Assembly: GCF_001542415.1 (NCBI RefSeq)
Contig: NZ_LNCU01000088.1
Span: 123,855 to 187,854, forward strand
DNA from: Bradyrhizobium macuxiense
GTDB lineage: Bacteria; Pseudomonadota; Alphaproteobacteria; Rhizobiales; Xanthobacteraceae
Reading direction: 5' to 3'
DNA length: 64,000 bases
The notes beneath the pieces were generated by a model that made no database searches, was not told the origin of the DNA, and saw only the letters and a list, made by a program, of their open reading frames with translations. A program made the position numbers and the translations under genes. Below, piece after piece: positions 1 to 9,011 of the stretch. Each line of letters opens with the position of its first letter. Within the stretch, counting starts at the first letter, position 1.

Positions 1-1612
1 AGCCGCCGAGGGTGGCGCCGAACAGCCGCAGATATGGGGTGGCGCCGGCGAGCGCATCGTTCGGCGCCGAGGCGAGGCGCTCGAGCAGCCATTTGCTGCT
101 GCGATCGAGCGCTGCGTGCGCGTCGCGCAGCTTTGCGCCCGTCGTGCCGAAGGCCGGATCGTTGGAGGCCTCGACCTGTTTGATGGTTGCAGCGAGCTCG
201 TCGAGCAGCGCCCACACCGACGCGCCGCCATTGGCGCCGAGCTTGCGGGTCACGAGGTCGATCGACTGGATGCCGTTGGTGCCCTCATAGATCGAGGTGA
301 TGCGGGCGTCGCGATAATGCTGCGCGGCGCCGGTCTCCTCGATGAAGCCCATGCCGCCGTGGACCTGCACGCCGAGATAGGCGACCTCGTTGCCGATGTC
401 GGTGGAGAAAGCCTTTGCAATCGGCGTCAGCAGCGCGCCGCGCGCGGCGGCATCGGAGCGGACCCTGGCGTCCTTGGCGCGCACGGAGATATCGAGCGCG
501 ACCGCCGTGGCGTAGCAGATCGAGCGCGCGGCGGCGGTCATGCTGCGCATCTGCATCAGCATGCGCTTGATGTCGGGATGCATGATGATCGGATCCATCC
601 CGTCGCCCTTGTGGCCGACGGCCTTGCCGATAGCTTTCCCTTGCCTGCGTTCCTGCGCGTAGGCCAGCGCCTGCTGATAGGCGCGATCGGCGATGCCGAC
701 GCCTTCGAGGCCGACGCCGAGCCGGGCCTGGTTCATCATCGTGAACATGCAGCGCATGCCCTGGTTTTCCTCGCCGATCAGATAGCCGATCGCGCCACCC
801 TTATCGCCCATGGTCATGGTGCAGGTCGGCGAGGCGTGGATGCCGAGCTTGTGCTCGACGCCGGAGGCATAGATGTCGTTGCGTTCGCCGAGCGAGCCGT
901 CGGCGTTGACAAGGAATTTGGGAACGAGGAACAGCGAGATCCCCTTGGTGCCGGCAGGCGCATCGGGCAATCGCGCGAGCACGAAATGCACGATGTTGTC
1001 GGTCATGTCGTGCTCGCCATAGGTGATGAAGATCTTGGTGCCCTTGATGCGATAGGTGCCGTCTGCCGCCCGCTCGGCGCGGGTGCGCAGCGCGCCGACA
1101 TCCGAACCCGCGCTGGGTTCGGTGAGTTGCATCGTGCCGGTCCATTCGCCGGTGACCATCTTCTCGAGGTAGATCTTCTTCAGCTCTTCGCTGCCATGGG
1201 CATCGAGCGCCTCGATCGCGGACAGTGTCAGCAGCGGGCAGAGACCGAAAGCAATGTTCGACGCACTCCAGATCTCGGTGCATGCGGCGTTGATCGCGAG
1301 CGGCAGGCCCTGGCCGCCGAAGGCTTCCGGACCGGATACCGCGTTCCAACCTGCGGCGGTCCAGCGCTGATAGGCATCGGGCCAGCCGGGCGCGGTCGTC
1401 ACCTTGCCGTTGTCGAGCTTGATGCCGTGCTCGTCGCCAACGCGGTTGAGCGGCGCCAGCACATCGGAGGCGAACTTGCCGGCTTCTTCGAGCACGGCGG
1501 CGGTGATGTCGCCGTCGAAATCGCCGTAATGGCCGGCCTGCACGGCGGCCGCGAGTCCCGCACCGTGATTGAGGGACAGCAGGATATCGTTGATCGGCGC
1601 ACGGTAGGTCAT
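1..1612 (-). CDS. Acyl-CoA dehydrogenase, C-terminal part beyond window
   Basis: The reading frame from the ATG at 1612 begins MTYRAPINDILLSLNH and continues open to the window edge for 537 codons. FAD-dependent acyl-CoA dehydrogenases of this long type, usually about 590-600 residues, oxidise acyl-CoA to enoyl-CoA in beta-oxidation. The flavin/substrate-binding segment (MQLTEPSAGSDVGALRT) is visible in the middle, and the YEGTNGIQ motif carrying the catalytic-base glutamate lies near residue 443. Roughly the last 55-60 residues are outside the window. Substrate chain length cannot be read from the sequence. It is divergent from the tRNA gene. Confidence 0.93.
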   Translation of the reverse strand, partial: MTYRAPINDILLSLNHGAGLAAAVQAGHYGDFDGDITAAVLEEAGKFASDVLAPLNRVGDEHGIKLDNGKVTTAPGWPDAYQRWTAAGWNAVSGPEAFGGQGLPLAINAACTEIWSASNIAFGLCPLLTLSAIEALDAHGSEELKKIYLEKMVTGEWTGTMQLTEPSAGSDVGALRTRAERAADGTYRIKGTKIFITYGEHDMTDNIVHFVLARLPDAPAGTKGISLFLVPKFLVNADGSLGERNDIYASGVEHKLGIHASPTCTMTMGDKGGAIGYLIGEENQGMRCMFTMMNQARLGVGLEGVGIADRAYQQALAYAQERRQGKAIGKAVGHKGDGMDPIIMHPDIKRMLMQMRSMTAAARSICYATAVALDISVRAKDARVRSDAAARGALLTPIAKAFSTDIGNEVAYLGVQVHGGMGFIEETGAAQHYRDARITSIYEGTNGIQSIDLVTRKLGANGGASVWALLDELAATIKQVEASNDPAFGTTGAKLRDAHAALDRSSKWLLERLASAPNDALAGATPYLRLFGATLGG

Positions 1613-1844
1613 GGCGTTACTCCCGACGAGGCGTTTGCGAATTGTCTTCCCATGAAACCCGCCGCCTCTCAACTCTCCGAAGCCGGCCGCCGCAGCGGAG
1701 GCGGGCGGTTTCGGCGATCGTGGCGTCACGCTATTACAATGGCTGGGCCGGCATCATCCCGCGGCTTTCGCGTGATTTCGGTTGCCGCCCTGTTGAAATG
1801 GTCGTGCTCCCTCTATAGACCGGCGTTGCCTTCGATCGGCGCGT

Positions 1845-1919
1845 TGGGGCGTAGCCAAGCGGTAAGGCAGCGGATTTTGATTCCGCCATTCGGAGGTTCG
1901 ATCCCTCCCGCCCCAGCCA
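1845..1919 (+). tRNA. tRNA-Gln (anticodon TTG)
   Basis: A full cloverleaf can be folded. The acceptor stem pairs TGGGGCG (1845-1851) with CGCCCCA (1909-1915), followed by discriminator G and an encoded CCA (1917-1919). The anticodon stem GCGGA/TCCGC (1870-1874, 1882-1886) encloses the loop TTTTGAT with anticodon TTG at 1877-1879, which reads CAA (Gln). The T-arm GGAGG/CCTCC holds TTCGATC. Confidence 0.97.
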
Positions 1920-2732
1920 CGAGTTGCTCCGATCTCGCGAATCTCCCGCGGGAGAGATTGCGCCGAGAGTGCAGATTTTCCATCGCCGATCGTCTTTGGA
2001 GAATAAAGCTATCGGCGGCGCATGTTGCGCGCGCCGCTGACGCGTCAACGAAATGTCGCACGATTGCGATAACTGCCGGGAATGCACGCCTCTGGCGATT
2101 GCCACGGTCCGGGCATGGCGTGCCCCCAATCTTGCAAATACGGCGATCGCTTTGCGGGCCGGATTCGGCTTCAGTGCCATCGCGAAGCCTCCGGCCGGGG
2201 CGCCAGTCGACGGTATTGGAGGGCGGCTATGTTCCTCAGATACCGGCATTTTCTGCCCAAAACGAGAGCCGGAAGACGGAATCACCGCCCCCGAAGCGGG
2301 CACTGGATACCGCGCTGCAGCGTCGAATGGTGCGTTTTCCACCCCGTTCCGCCCACTGTTGCCCACTCTTGCGCCGGGTAACGTGAATAGAAATATTTCC
2401 ATTATATTTCAATGGCTTGACAAGATGCCGCAGTTCAAAAGCCCGTGATATTTGTGCAACATTTGCCCGAAAACAGCCGCAACTGACCCGAATCCGAGCG
2501 GTCTTTTGTTGCGTGATCGGGGGCCTTCTGTCTCATATGGAACTGCGACGGAGGGGGGCATCCCGAGGTCGTCCCGTTTTAGGTGGTTCGCTTAAGTCCC
2601 TCGCGTTCAGCGGGTGTGTCCGAAGGCGCGAAGCGACTGAGCGGGGATTAAGGGACAAGGGAACCAACCTGAGGGTGTTCTACCCGGCGGATCCGGAACC
2701 TTCCCTGAGATAGAGCAACTTGGAGGTTTAAC
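1920..2732. other. Intergenic region upstream of the porin
   Basis: No convincing gene is seen in this 0.8 kb. Open frames on both strands have arginine/serine-rich, low-complexity translations and no ribosome binding site. The stretch around 2385-2460 is markedly AT-richer than its surroundings and contains TTGACA at 2417-2422, but I find no good -10 at normal spacing. It is a plausible porin promoter region without a firm call. Between 2590 and 2655 the inverted pair GTCCCT/AGGGAC suggests a structured 5' leader before the porin. Confidence 0.5.
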
Positions 2733-4286
2733 ATGAACATGGTTAAGAGCCTTATCCTCGGCTCGGCGGCGGCTCTGGTCGCGGTCGGCGGAGCTCAGGC
2801 GGCTGACCTTCCCGTCAAGGCCAAGGCCATTGAGTACGTGAAGGTTTGCTCCCTGTATGGTCCCGGCTTCTACTACATCCCGGGTACCGACACCTGTATC
2901 AAGCTGGGCGGCTACCTGCGTGTCGACGTTCTCGCGAACACCAACTCGGACGACACCGGCAACACCTCGGGCGCTGGCGCTGCGGGCAACCGTTTCACCA
3001 ACGGCTACACCTGGCGCTCTCGTGAAGACCTGAACGTCGATACGCGCACCGCGACCGAGTACGGCGTGGTTCGCACCTTCTTCGACGCGACGTTCTCGTG
3101 GACGACGGACAGCTACGCTGGCGCCGGCAACGGCTCGACGATCTACTCGCCAATCGGCACCACCCAGGCGCCGAACAACGCCAACGCCGGTGCGGTCGCT
3201 GGCGGTACGGTCGGCGTCTACTACGCCTTCATCCAGTTCGCCGGCTTCACCATCGGTAAGGCGGTGTCGCAGTTCAGCACCCCCTGGGCCAACTATCCGG
3301 GCAACAGCTACGACGGTCTCGTCGGCGGCGGCGGCACGATCACTGGTGTGAACCAGTTCACCTACACCGCGGACTTCGGCAACGGCACGTCGCTGTCTCT
3401 GTCGGCTCAGGATCAGACCCAGTACTATCAGGCTGGCGTGCAGAACCTTGGCGTCCTGACGTCGCCCTACGGTGCGTCGGACTATGCCGGCACGATCGCT
3501 CCGGACCTCGTCGCCATGCTGCGCGTCGATCAGGCTTGGGGTCTGTTCCAGGCGTCGTTCGCGGCGCATGACAACCACGCTGCCTACTTTGGTGGTTCTG
3601 AGTTGACCGGTCATCCGGACGACAAGTGGGGCTGGGCAGGTCAGTTGGCCTTGTCGATCAAGAACATCCCGACCGGACCTGGCGACACCATCAACGTTCA
3701 GGGCGTCTATACCAACGGTGCAAGCCGTTACAACATCCAGGACCTTGCTGGTTCGGCTGGTGCCAACACCATCTTCGGTCACACCAACCTCCCTGGTGCT
3801 TACCAGAGCATCGGCTTCGGCATTGCGCCTGACTCGGTGTTTATCCCCGGCGGTCAGCAGCAGCTGGTCACCACCTACGGCATGCGCGGTGCGTACGTCC
3901 ACAACTGGAGCCCGAACTGGAACACCAGCATCTACGGTGCCTGGGCTCAGGTTAACTACAACAGCACTGCGAAGACCTACATCTGCGGTGCGAGCGGGAC
4001 CGGTGTTGACGGTACGTGGGGTGCGGTGTTCGGTGCAGCCGGTGTTGCCGGCATGACCTCGTGCAACCCGAACTACAGCATTGCTCAGCTCGGTACGCAG
4101 ACCCAGTGGACCCCGGTGAAGAACCTGACCTTCTCGGCTGACTTCACCTACACCCATCTGGACCAGAACTATGCTGGCACGCTCGCCTTCCCGGGCACCG
4201 CCAGCATCGGCAAGCCGGCCGCCGTGTACGAGCTGAAGAACCAGGACACGTTCCTTCTTCTGCTCCGCGCTCAGCGCAACTGGTAA
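2733..4286 (+). CDS. Porin (alphaproteobacterial Porin_2 / Omp2b-like)
   Basis: This encodes a 517-residue outer-membrane porin. The N-terminus (MNMVKSLILGSAAALVAVGG, then AQAADLPVKAK) is a Sec signal peptide with cleavage expected after AQA. It is followed by the family hallmark: a short segment with paired cysteines (VCSLYGPGFYYIPGTDTC, then IKLGGYLRVDV). The rest is an alternating beta-strand pattern rich in Gly, Asn, Tyr and Thr, ending in the aromatic-terminated RAQRNW usual for beta-barrel insertion. Such porins form trimeric general diffusion channels. GGAGG at 2722-2726 sits six bases before the ATG at 2733; a second ATG follows two codons later. Codon use is strongly biased, as expected for an abundant protein. 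A strong terminator follows. Confidence 0.96.
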   Translation: MNMVKSLILGSAAALVAVGGAQAADLPVKAKAIEYVKVCSLYGPGFYYIPGTDTCIKLGGYLRVDVLANTNSDDTGNTSGAGAAGNRFTNGYTWRSREDLNVDTRTATEYGVVRTFFDATFSWTTDSYAGAGNGSTIYSPIGTTQAPNNANAGAVAGGTVGVYYAFIQFAGFTIGKAVSQFSTPWANYPGNSYDGLVGGGGTITGVNQFTYTADFGNGTSLSLSAQDQTQYYQAGVQNLGVLTSPYGASDYAGTIAPDLVAMLRVDQAWGLFQASFAAHDNHAAYFGGSELTGHPDDKWGWAGQLALSIKNIPTGPGDTINVQGVYTNGASRYNIQDLAGSAGANTIFGHTNLPGAYQSIGFGIAPDSVFIPGGQQQLVTTYGMRGAYVHNWSPNWNTSIYGAWAQVNYNSTAKTYICGASGTGVDGTWGAVFGAAGVAGMTSCNPNYSIAQLGTQTQWTPVKNLTFSADFTYTHLDQNYAGTLAFPGTASIGKPAAVYELKNQDTFLLLLRAQRNW

Positions 4287-4317
4287 TACCGGCTGATCTG
4301 ATCAGGATCTAACAGAG

Positions 4318-4351
4318 CCCCCGACGGGAAACCGTCGGGGGTTTTGCTTTT
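4318..4351 (+). terminator. Rho-independent terminator of the porin gene
   Basis: A perfect 10-bp stem, CCCCCGACGG (4318-4327) with CCGTCGGGGG (4332-4341), is closed by a GAAA tetraloop and followed by TTTTGCTTTT. It lies 31 bases after the porin stop codon. Its position just before the convergent gene's stop at 4373 also separates the two transcripts. Confidence 0.93.
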
Positions 4352-4372
4352 GAGGCGGCTGGAGGCGATGCG

Positions 4373-5407
4373 TCACGCCGCGAGCATGTCGCGAACCATC
4401 GGCACCACCTTGCGGCCGTAGAGCTCGATGCTCGTCATCAGCTTCTCGTGCGGCAGCGGCCCCGCCGAGTATTTCAGCTGGAAGCGCGCCAGTCCGAGCG
4501 CCTTCACCGTCGCCGCGATCTTGCGGGCCACGGTTTCCGGCGAGCCGACATAGAGCGATCCGTGGTCGGCCTCCTGCACGAACTCATCGCGCCCCATCGG
4601 CGGCCAGCCGCGCTCCTTGCCGATCCGGTCGCGCATGATCTTGTAGTCGGGCCACAGATCCTCCCTGGCTTGCGCGTCGGTCCCGGCGACATAGCCTGGC
4701 GAATGCACGCCGATCGGCTTCGGCTCGCGGCCGAACTGCTGGTAGGCGCGCCTGTGCAGGTCCACATAGGGCGCAAAGCGCGTGGGATCGCCGCCGATGA
4801 TGGCGAGCATCAGCGGCAGGTCGTAGTGCGCCGCGCGCACCACCGATTCGGGACTGCCTCCGACGCCGATCCAGGTCTTCAGCCGGCCGTGCTCGACCGG
4901 CGGATAGACCGACTGGTTGTTGAGCGGTGGCCGCAGCTTGCCCTGCCAGGTCACCGGCTCCTGCTTGAGCAGTTCGGTGAACAGATCGAGCTTCTCCTCG
5001 AACAGCTCGCTGTACTGGCGCAGGTCGAAGCCGAACAGCGGGAACGATTCGGTGAAGGAGCCGCGGCCGAGAATCACCTCGGCGCGGCCGTTCGAGACAG
5101 CGTCGACTGTGGCGAAGCGCTGGAATACGCGGATCGGATCGTCCGAGCTCAGCACCGTCACCGCCGAGCCGAGGCGGATATCTTTGGTGCGCGCGGCGAT
5201 CGCCGCCAGCACGGCCTCGGGGGAGGAGATCGCAAAGTCGGCCCGGTGATGCTCGCCGAGCCCGATAAAGTCGATCCCGAGCTCGTCGGCGAGAACAGCT
5301 TCGTCGACGACGTTGCGGATCACCTGGGCATGCGGAAGCGGTGCGCCGTCGGCGCCCTTGGTGACGTCGCCGAACGTATCGAGCCCGAATTGGAGGGGGG
5401 TAGTCAT
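4373..5407 (-). CDS. LLM-class flavin-dependent oxidoreductase (luciferase-like)
   Basis: A 344-residue protein of the bacterial luciferase-like monooxygenase superfamily. It opens with a TIM-barrel strand (LQFGLDTFGD). The LGIDFIGLGEHHRADF segment matches the family's characteristic EHH region near the first barrel strands, and RIRLGSAVTVLS-like and EVILGRGSF segments follow. These enzymes use FMNH2 or F420 to oxidise aldehydes, amines, sulfonates or other small substrates; nothing here fixes the substrate. It is the last gene of a same-strand run with the GST, SDR and TetR genes, but the 227-base gap before it may hold its own promoter. The ribosome binding site is weak. Confidence 0.9.
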   Translation of the reverse strand: MTTPLQFGLDTFGDVTKGADGAPLPHAQVIRNVVDEAVLADELGIDFIGLGEHHRADFAISSPEAVLAAIAARTKDIRLGSAVTVLSSDDPIRVFQRFATVDAVSNGRAEVILGRGSFTESFPLFGFDLRQYSELFEEKLDLFTELLKQEPVTWQGKLRPPLNNQSVYPPVEHGRLKTWIGVGGSPESVVRAAHYDLPLMLAIIGGDPTRFAPYVDLHRRAYQQFGREPKPIGVHSPGYVAGTDAQAREDLWPDYKIMRDRIGKERGWPPMGRDEFVQEADHGSLYVGSPETVARKIAATVKALGLARFQLKYSAGPLPHEKLMTSIELYGRKVVPMVRDMLAA

Positions 5408-5634
5408 TGGTCAGTCCAGTTGTCGGCGTGGCGTTGGATCCGCCACGGGCCACCCATCGCACGCAGGCTGAGAGATCGAATTGCGGCAGCTATATCCGCA
5501 AGCCTGCGCTGTGGAGCCTTCAGTTGGAGATAGCGGCGACGTAAGGGCTGTTCACGGCGGAACAAGGCCACGTGGCGAAACGCTGGGTTTCTCCGACTGG
5601 CCGGCTCGCGCCCGAAGCGCAGGTTGCTCCGCCC

Positions 5635-6558
5635 TTAGTCGGGTACGACCAGGAAGCCGGCGCGCGGGAAATGCACCACGACCTCGCCGGCGCGCGCGTC
5701 GGTCCGGCGGATCGCGATATGCTGCGCCGACAGCGACACGATCTCGCCGTGGACCGGGATCTTGCCGTAGTCATCGGGCATCACGCCGACGCGATCGCCG
5801 GGCTTGCGGCCGTTCGGATCGGCGGGGTCGCGGAAGCTCTCCGATTGCGGCGTCGACCGCGCGGCGATCTCGAGCGCGTCGGCCGACGACATCTCGGTGC
5901 GCGTGCCGTGCCCGATGCCGCGCATGCGCGTCTCCCAGGCCGAGACGCCGGGAAAATGCACCATCATCTCGTCGAGGGTGGCGACGCTCTGCCGCGCGTA
6001 CCACACGTTCATGTAAGCGCTGACGTCGGCAAGGCTGAACTCGCTGAGCAGCCATGGCCTGCCGTCGCCGAGCTGCGCCTCGATCCAGTCGACATGGGCA
6101 CGGAACTGGTCGCGCATCTGCGGCAGCGCCGCCATCATGGCGGCGACTTCGAACTTCGCGCCGCGCAGCTTCTCGCGATCCTCGATGAAGTCCTGCGGCA
6201 CCTTGTCGCCGATGAAGCCGAACACGAGATTGACGGTGCTCTGGAAGAACGGTCGGTCCGTCCACATGCCGAGCGCAGCCGGCACGCCGGCGTTGCCGCC
6301 AGGAAACAGCGTCGGTGTCGGATATCGCCGCTCCAGCTCGCGGATGATGATCTGGGTGTCGCAATAGATGTCGGCGCCGATCTGCATCGTCGGCGTGCGC
6401 CGATAGCCGCCGGTCATCGGCATCAGGTCGGGCCGCGGCATGATGCGGGAGATCCGCACCGAATTCCAGGCGAGCTTCTTGAATCCGAAGATGATGCGAA
6501 TCTTCTCGGAGAAGGGCGACTGATCGAAGTGATGCAGGATCGGCGTCGGCTCTGACAC
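5635..6558 (-). CDS. Glutathione S-transferase-like protein with C-terminal extension
   Basis: The start is placed at the GTG at 6558 because GGGAGGAG lies immediately upstream on the minus strand. An in-frame extension further upstream is low-complexity. The 307-residue product begins with a thioredoxin-like GST N-domain (PILHHFDQSPFSEKIRIIFGFKKL, with the SPFSEK segment where the active-site residue lies). An all-helical C-domain follows to about residue 215. The remaining roughly 80 residues form a small beta-rich tail (GDRVGVMPDDYG to the final VVHFPRAGFLVVPD) absent from ordinary GSTs of 200-230 residues. Substrate unknown. It follows an SDR gene by 106 bases. Confidence 0.85.
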   Translation of the reverse strand: MSEPTPILHHFDQSPFSEKIRIIFGFKKLAWNSVRISRIMPRPDLMPMTGGYRRTPTMQIGADIYCDTQIIIRELERRYPTPTLFPGGNAGVPAALGMWTDRPFFQSTVNLVFGFIGDKVPQDFIEDREKLRGAKFEVAAMMAALPQMRDQFRAHVDWIEAQLGDGRPWLLSEFSLADVSAYMNVWYARQSVATLDEMMVHFPGVSAWETRMRGIGHGTRTEMSSADALEIAARSTPQSESFRDPADPNGRKPGDRVGVMPDDYGKIPVHGEIVSLSAQHIAIRRTDARAGEVVVHFPRAGFLVVPD

Positions 6559-6664
6559 GGCTCCTCCCAGGCTGTGGGCGTCCTTCCAGGATCGCCGCAC
6601 AGCCTGACAAGATTCCGGCAGATCGCAACCTATTTCCGAGACGAAATCCCGCTCGCCGGTCGCG

Positions 6665-7423
6665 TCAGAACGACTCCGCCCACGGCCGCAGATCGAGCTC
6701 CAGCGTCCAGGCGCTGCGATGCTGATGATGCAGCACCCAATAGGCATCGGCGATGGCCGCGATGTTGAGCAGCCCGTCCGGTCCGCGATCGTCCTTCAAT
6801 TGCGGCCGCAGGCTCAGCAGGCGATCGCCCTCGATGCCGCCGTCAACGACGACGTGGCCGACATGGATTCCCTGCGGCCCGAACTCGCGCGCCACGCTCT
6901 GCGCCAGCGCGCGCAGCGCCGCCTTGGCGGAAGCGAACGGCGCGTAGTTGGCCTTGCCGCGCAGCGAGCCGCTGGCGCCGGTGAACACCAGCGTTCCGCC
7001 GCCGCGGGCGAGCAGCGCCGGAATCGCAGCCTGCGCCAGCTGGAAGCCGCCGAGCGCATGCTCGCGCCAATGTTCCTCGAAGCGCTGCTCGCTGACTTTC
7101 AGGAACGGCGCAGGCCGGTTGGAGCCCGCATTGTGCACGGCCATCGCGAGCGGCGCGAGCCGCTGGGCGGCGTCGACGAAGCGGGCAACGTCCGCAGCGG
7201 ACGACGCATCGCCGACGACGTGGGCGATCTTTGCGCCGGTCGCGGCAAGTTCGGCGGCGGTCGCAGCGAGCTTGTCGGCATTGCGGCCGGCGATCGCAAC
7301 GGGATAGCCGCCGGCGGCAAAACGACGCGCGATCGCGGCACCAAGCCCGTTCGACGCGCCGACGCCTGCGATCAGGACGCTGCCCTGCACGGCAGCCGGC
7401 TCAAGCACGGATCGATCGTTCAT
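6665..7423 (-). CDS. SDR-family protein with Tyr-to-Phe active-site change
   Basis: A 252-residue short-chain dehydrogenase/reductase fold. The glycine-rich cofactor loop (GVGASNGLG) and the HNAGSN motif (NNAG equivalent) are present, and a serine lies in GASGS. The catalytic YxxxK position reads FASAK, so the usual proton-donor tyrosine is phenylalanine; a tyrosine occurs three residues earlier. The reaction may therefore differ from a classical SDR or be absent. Start ATG at 7423 is supported by GGAGTGAGCA just before it. It lies 38 bases downstream of the TetR gene and is probably cotranscribed with it. Confidence 0.85.
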   Translation of the reverse strand: MNDRSVLEPAAVQGSVLIAGVGASNGLGAAIARRFAAGGYPVAIAGRNADKLAATAAELAATGAKIAHVVGDASSAADVARFVDAAQRLAPLAMAVHNAGSNRPAPFLKVSEQRFEEHWREHALGGFQLAQAAIPALLARGGGTLVFTGASGSLRGKANYAPFASAKAALRALAQSVAREFGPQGIHVGHVVVDGGIEGDRLLSLRPQLKDDRGPDGLLNIAAIADAYWVLHHQHRSAWTLELDLRPWAESF

Positions 7424-7461
7424 TGCTCACTCCATCAACCGAGCCCGCGTTGCGGGCGATA

Positions 7462-8031
7462 TCATTCGTCCGCCGCCATCGCGATGACGCCGTCGCGCAC
7501 CGTGCGCAGCACGGCATCGGAGCGCTTCTCATCGGTGATGACCCGCGAGATGGCGAGCGCGCCGATCATCGCGCTGACGGCCATGATCGCCCGCACGTCA
7601 CCGTCATCATCGAGCACCTCGGCGACCTTGGCGATGAACGCCTCGATATGTGGCTCCATCACGGCGCGACATTCCTCGTCCGCGCGCCCGACGTCGGAGA
7701 TCAGTGCGGCGATCGCGCAGCCCGACTTGCGGGAGTCGCGATGCGCGCGGCTGAGATAGCTCCGCGCCATCGAATTCAGGCTGACCGGCTTGTCGGGGTC
7801 GCGGGAGGCGTGCGCAGCCGCTTCGCCGGCAGCCAATGCCCGCTGCAGCGCGGCGGCGATCAGGTCCGACCGGGAGGCAAAATGCCCGTAGAATCCGCCA
7901 TGAGTGAGCTTCACGCGCTGCATCAGGCTGCCGATGCTGACGGCGTCCAATCCCTTGTCGCGGATCTGCGTCGCGGCCTCGGTCAGAATGCGTTCGCGGC
8001 TCCTGGCCTTGTCGGCCTGGGAATGGCCCAT
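7462..8031 (-). CDS. TetR/AcrR-family transcriptional regulator
   Basis: A 189-residue regulator with a typical N-terminal TetR helix-turn-helix: ARSRERILTEAATQIRDKG, then SIGSLMQRVKLTHGGFYGHF, at about residues 8-55. A helical ligand-binding domain follows. It is divergent from the crotonase gene, and the intergenic gap contains a palindromic candidate operator (8085-8108). It heads a minus-strand run with an SDR gene and a GST-like gene, so it probably autoregulates and controls both directions. The ligand is not predictable; the acyl-CoA-related neighbour makes a CoA-ester or aromatic effector possible, which is only inference. Confidence 0.93.
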   Translation of the reverse strand: MGHSQADKARSRERILTEAATQIRDKGLDAVSIGSLMQRVKLTHGGFYGHFASRSDLIAAALQRALAAGEAAAHASRDPDKPVSLNSMARSYLSRAHRDSRKSGCAIAALISDVGRADEECRAVMEPHIEAFIAKVAEVLDDDGDVRAIMAVSAMIGALAISRVITDEKRSDAVLRTVRDGVIAMAADE

Positions 8032-8084
8032 CTTGCGTCACCTTCGCCAGTTTGACTCTCGATCAGGATTATGACCATCATATA

Positions 8085-8108
8085 TCTGGATGACAAGCAT
8101 CATCCAGA
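8085..8108. promoter_or_regulatory. Candidate TetR operator
   Basis: A perfect 9-bp inverted repeat, TCTGGATGA and TCATCCAGA, separated by six bases (CAAGCA). It lies in the gap between the divergent TetR and crotonase genes, 32 bases before the crotonase ATG. Size and position fit a TetR dimer site. Confidence 0.7.
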
Positions 8109-8139
8109 ATTGGGCCGGTCACAAGAATGGGAGGAATCG

Positions 8140-8928
8140 ATGTTTGGCAGCGCAAGCGAGGGGCGGGTTCGTCACGAGCGGCACGACCGAATCCTGAAGA
8201 TCGTCATCGACAATCCCGCGAAGAAGAATGCGTTCAGTCCCGGGATGATGGCGGAGCTGTCGGACGCACTCACGCTGCTCGACACCGACGACAGCCTTTG
8301 GGTCGGCGTGCTCTGTGCCGCCGGCGACAATTTCACCGCGGGTCTCGACATGCCGAAGTTCTTCGGCCCGACCGCGACGCGCAAGCCGTTGCCGGAAGGC
8401 AATGTCGATCCGTTCGGACTCGCGAAGCGATGCCGGAAACCGATCGTCACCGCCGTGCAGGGCATCGTGTTCACGGTCGGCATCGAGATGATGCTGGCCG
8501 GCGACATCGTCGTCGCAGCCGATGACTGCCGCTTCTGCCAGATGGAGGCGAAGCGCGGCATTGCGCCGCTCGCGGGCGCGCATTTCCGCTACATCAGCCG
8601 CGCCGGGTGGGGAGATGCGATGTATCACCTGCTGCTGTGCGACGAGTTCTCGGCGACGGAGGCGCATCGCATCGGCCTCGTGCAGGAAGTCGTGCCGCCA
8701 GGGCAGCAGGTCGAACGCGCGATGACGCTGGCCGGCATCATCGCACGCAACGCGCCGCTCGGAATTCAGGTGACGAAAGAGGCGGGCCGCAAGTTCATCG
8801 AGGCCGGAGAGCAGGCCGCGATCGCGGTCATTCCGCAGATCCGCGAACGTGTGCTCAACACTGCCGATGCAGCCGAGGGCATCAGGTCCTTCGTGGAGCG
8901 TCGCGCCGCCGTCTTCCAGGGACGTTAG
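8140..8928 (+). CDS. Crotonase-family enoyl-CoA hydratase/isomerase
   Basis: Start chosen at the ATG at 8140, preceded by GGGAGGAA; an in-frame ATG at 8071 would put the operator inside the coding region. The 262-residue product has the crotonase fold: PAKKNAFSPGMMAEL, then GDNFTAGLDMPKF for the first oxyanion-hole strand, and VQGIVFTVGIEMMLAGDIVVAADD for the second. Aligned by eye to enoyl-CoA hydratase, the first catalytic glutamate is kept (E136, in CQMEAK) but the second is replaced (AMYHLLL). It may be a one-glutamate hydratase or isomerase. Divergent TetR regulation is likely. Confidence 0.9.
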   Translation: MFGSASEGRVRHERHDRILKIVIDNPAKKNAFSPGMMAELSDALTLLDTDDSLWVGVLCAAGDNFTAGLDMPKFFGPTATRKPLPEGNVDPFGLAKRCRKPIVTAVQGIVFTVGIEMMLAGDIVVAADDCRFCQMEAKRGIAPLAGAHFRYISRAGWGDAMYHLLLCDEFSATEAHRIGLVQEVVPPGQQVERAMTLAGIIARNAPLGIQVTKEAGRKFIEAGEQAAIAVIPQIRERVLNTADAAEGIRSFVERRAAVFQGR

Positions 8929-9011
8929 TCGCGTTCACGATACGTGCCCACAAATGTGGTTGTGGCAATCATGTCGCAACCATTGCATTTCGATTGCAAA
9001 TGCGTTGCGAC

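Noticed and set aside
1734-2402. A 222-residue minus-strand reading frame including a stretch GREGSNLRMAESKSAALPLG
   Set aside because: That stretch is the antisense translation of tRNA-Gln, a well-known false-gene artefact. The rest is low complexity with no ribosome binding site.
2411-2460. A sigma-70 promoter with TTGACA at 2417-2422 for the porin
   Set aside because: No acceptable -10 is found at 15-19 bases; the nearest AT-rich hexamer (GATATT at 2447-2452) is 24 bases away, so I list it only in the gap description.
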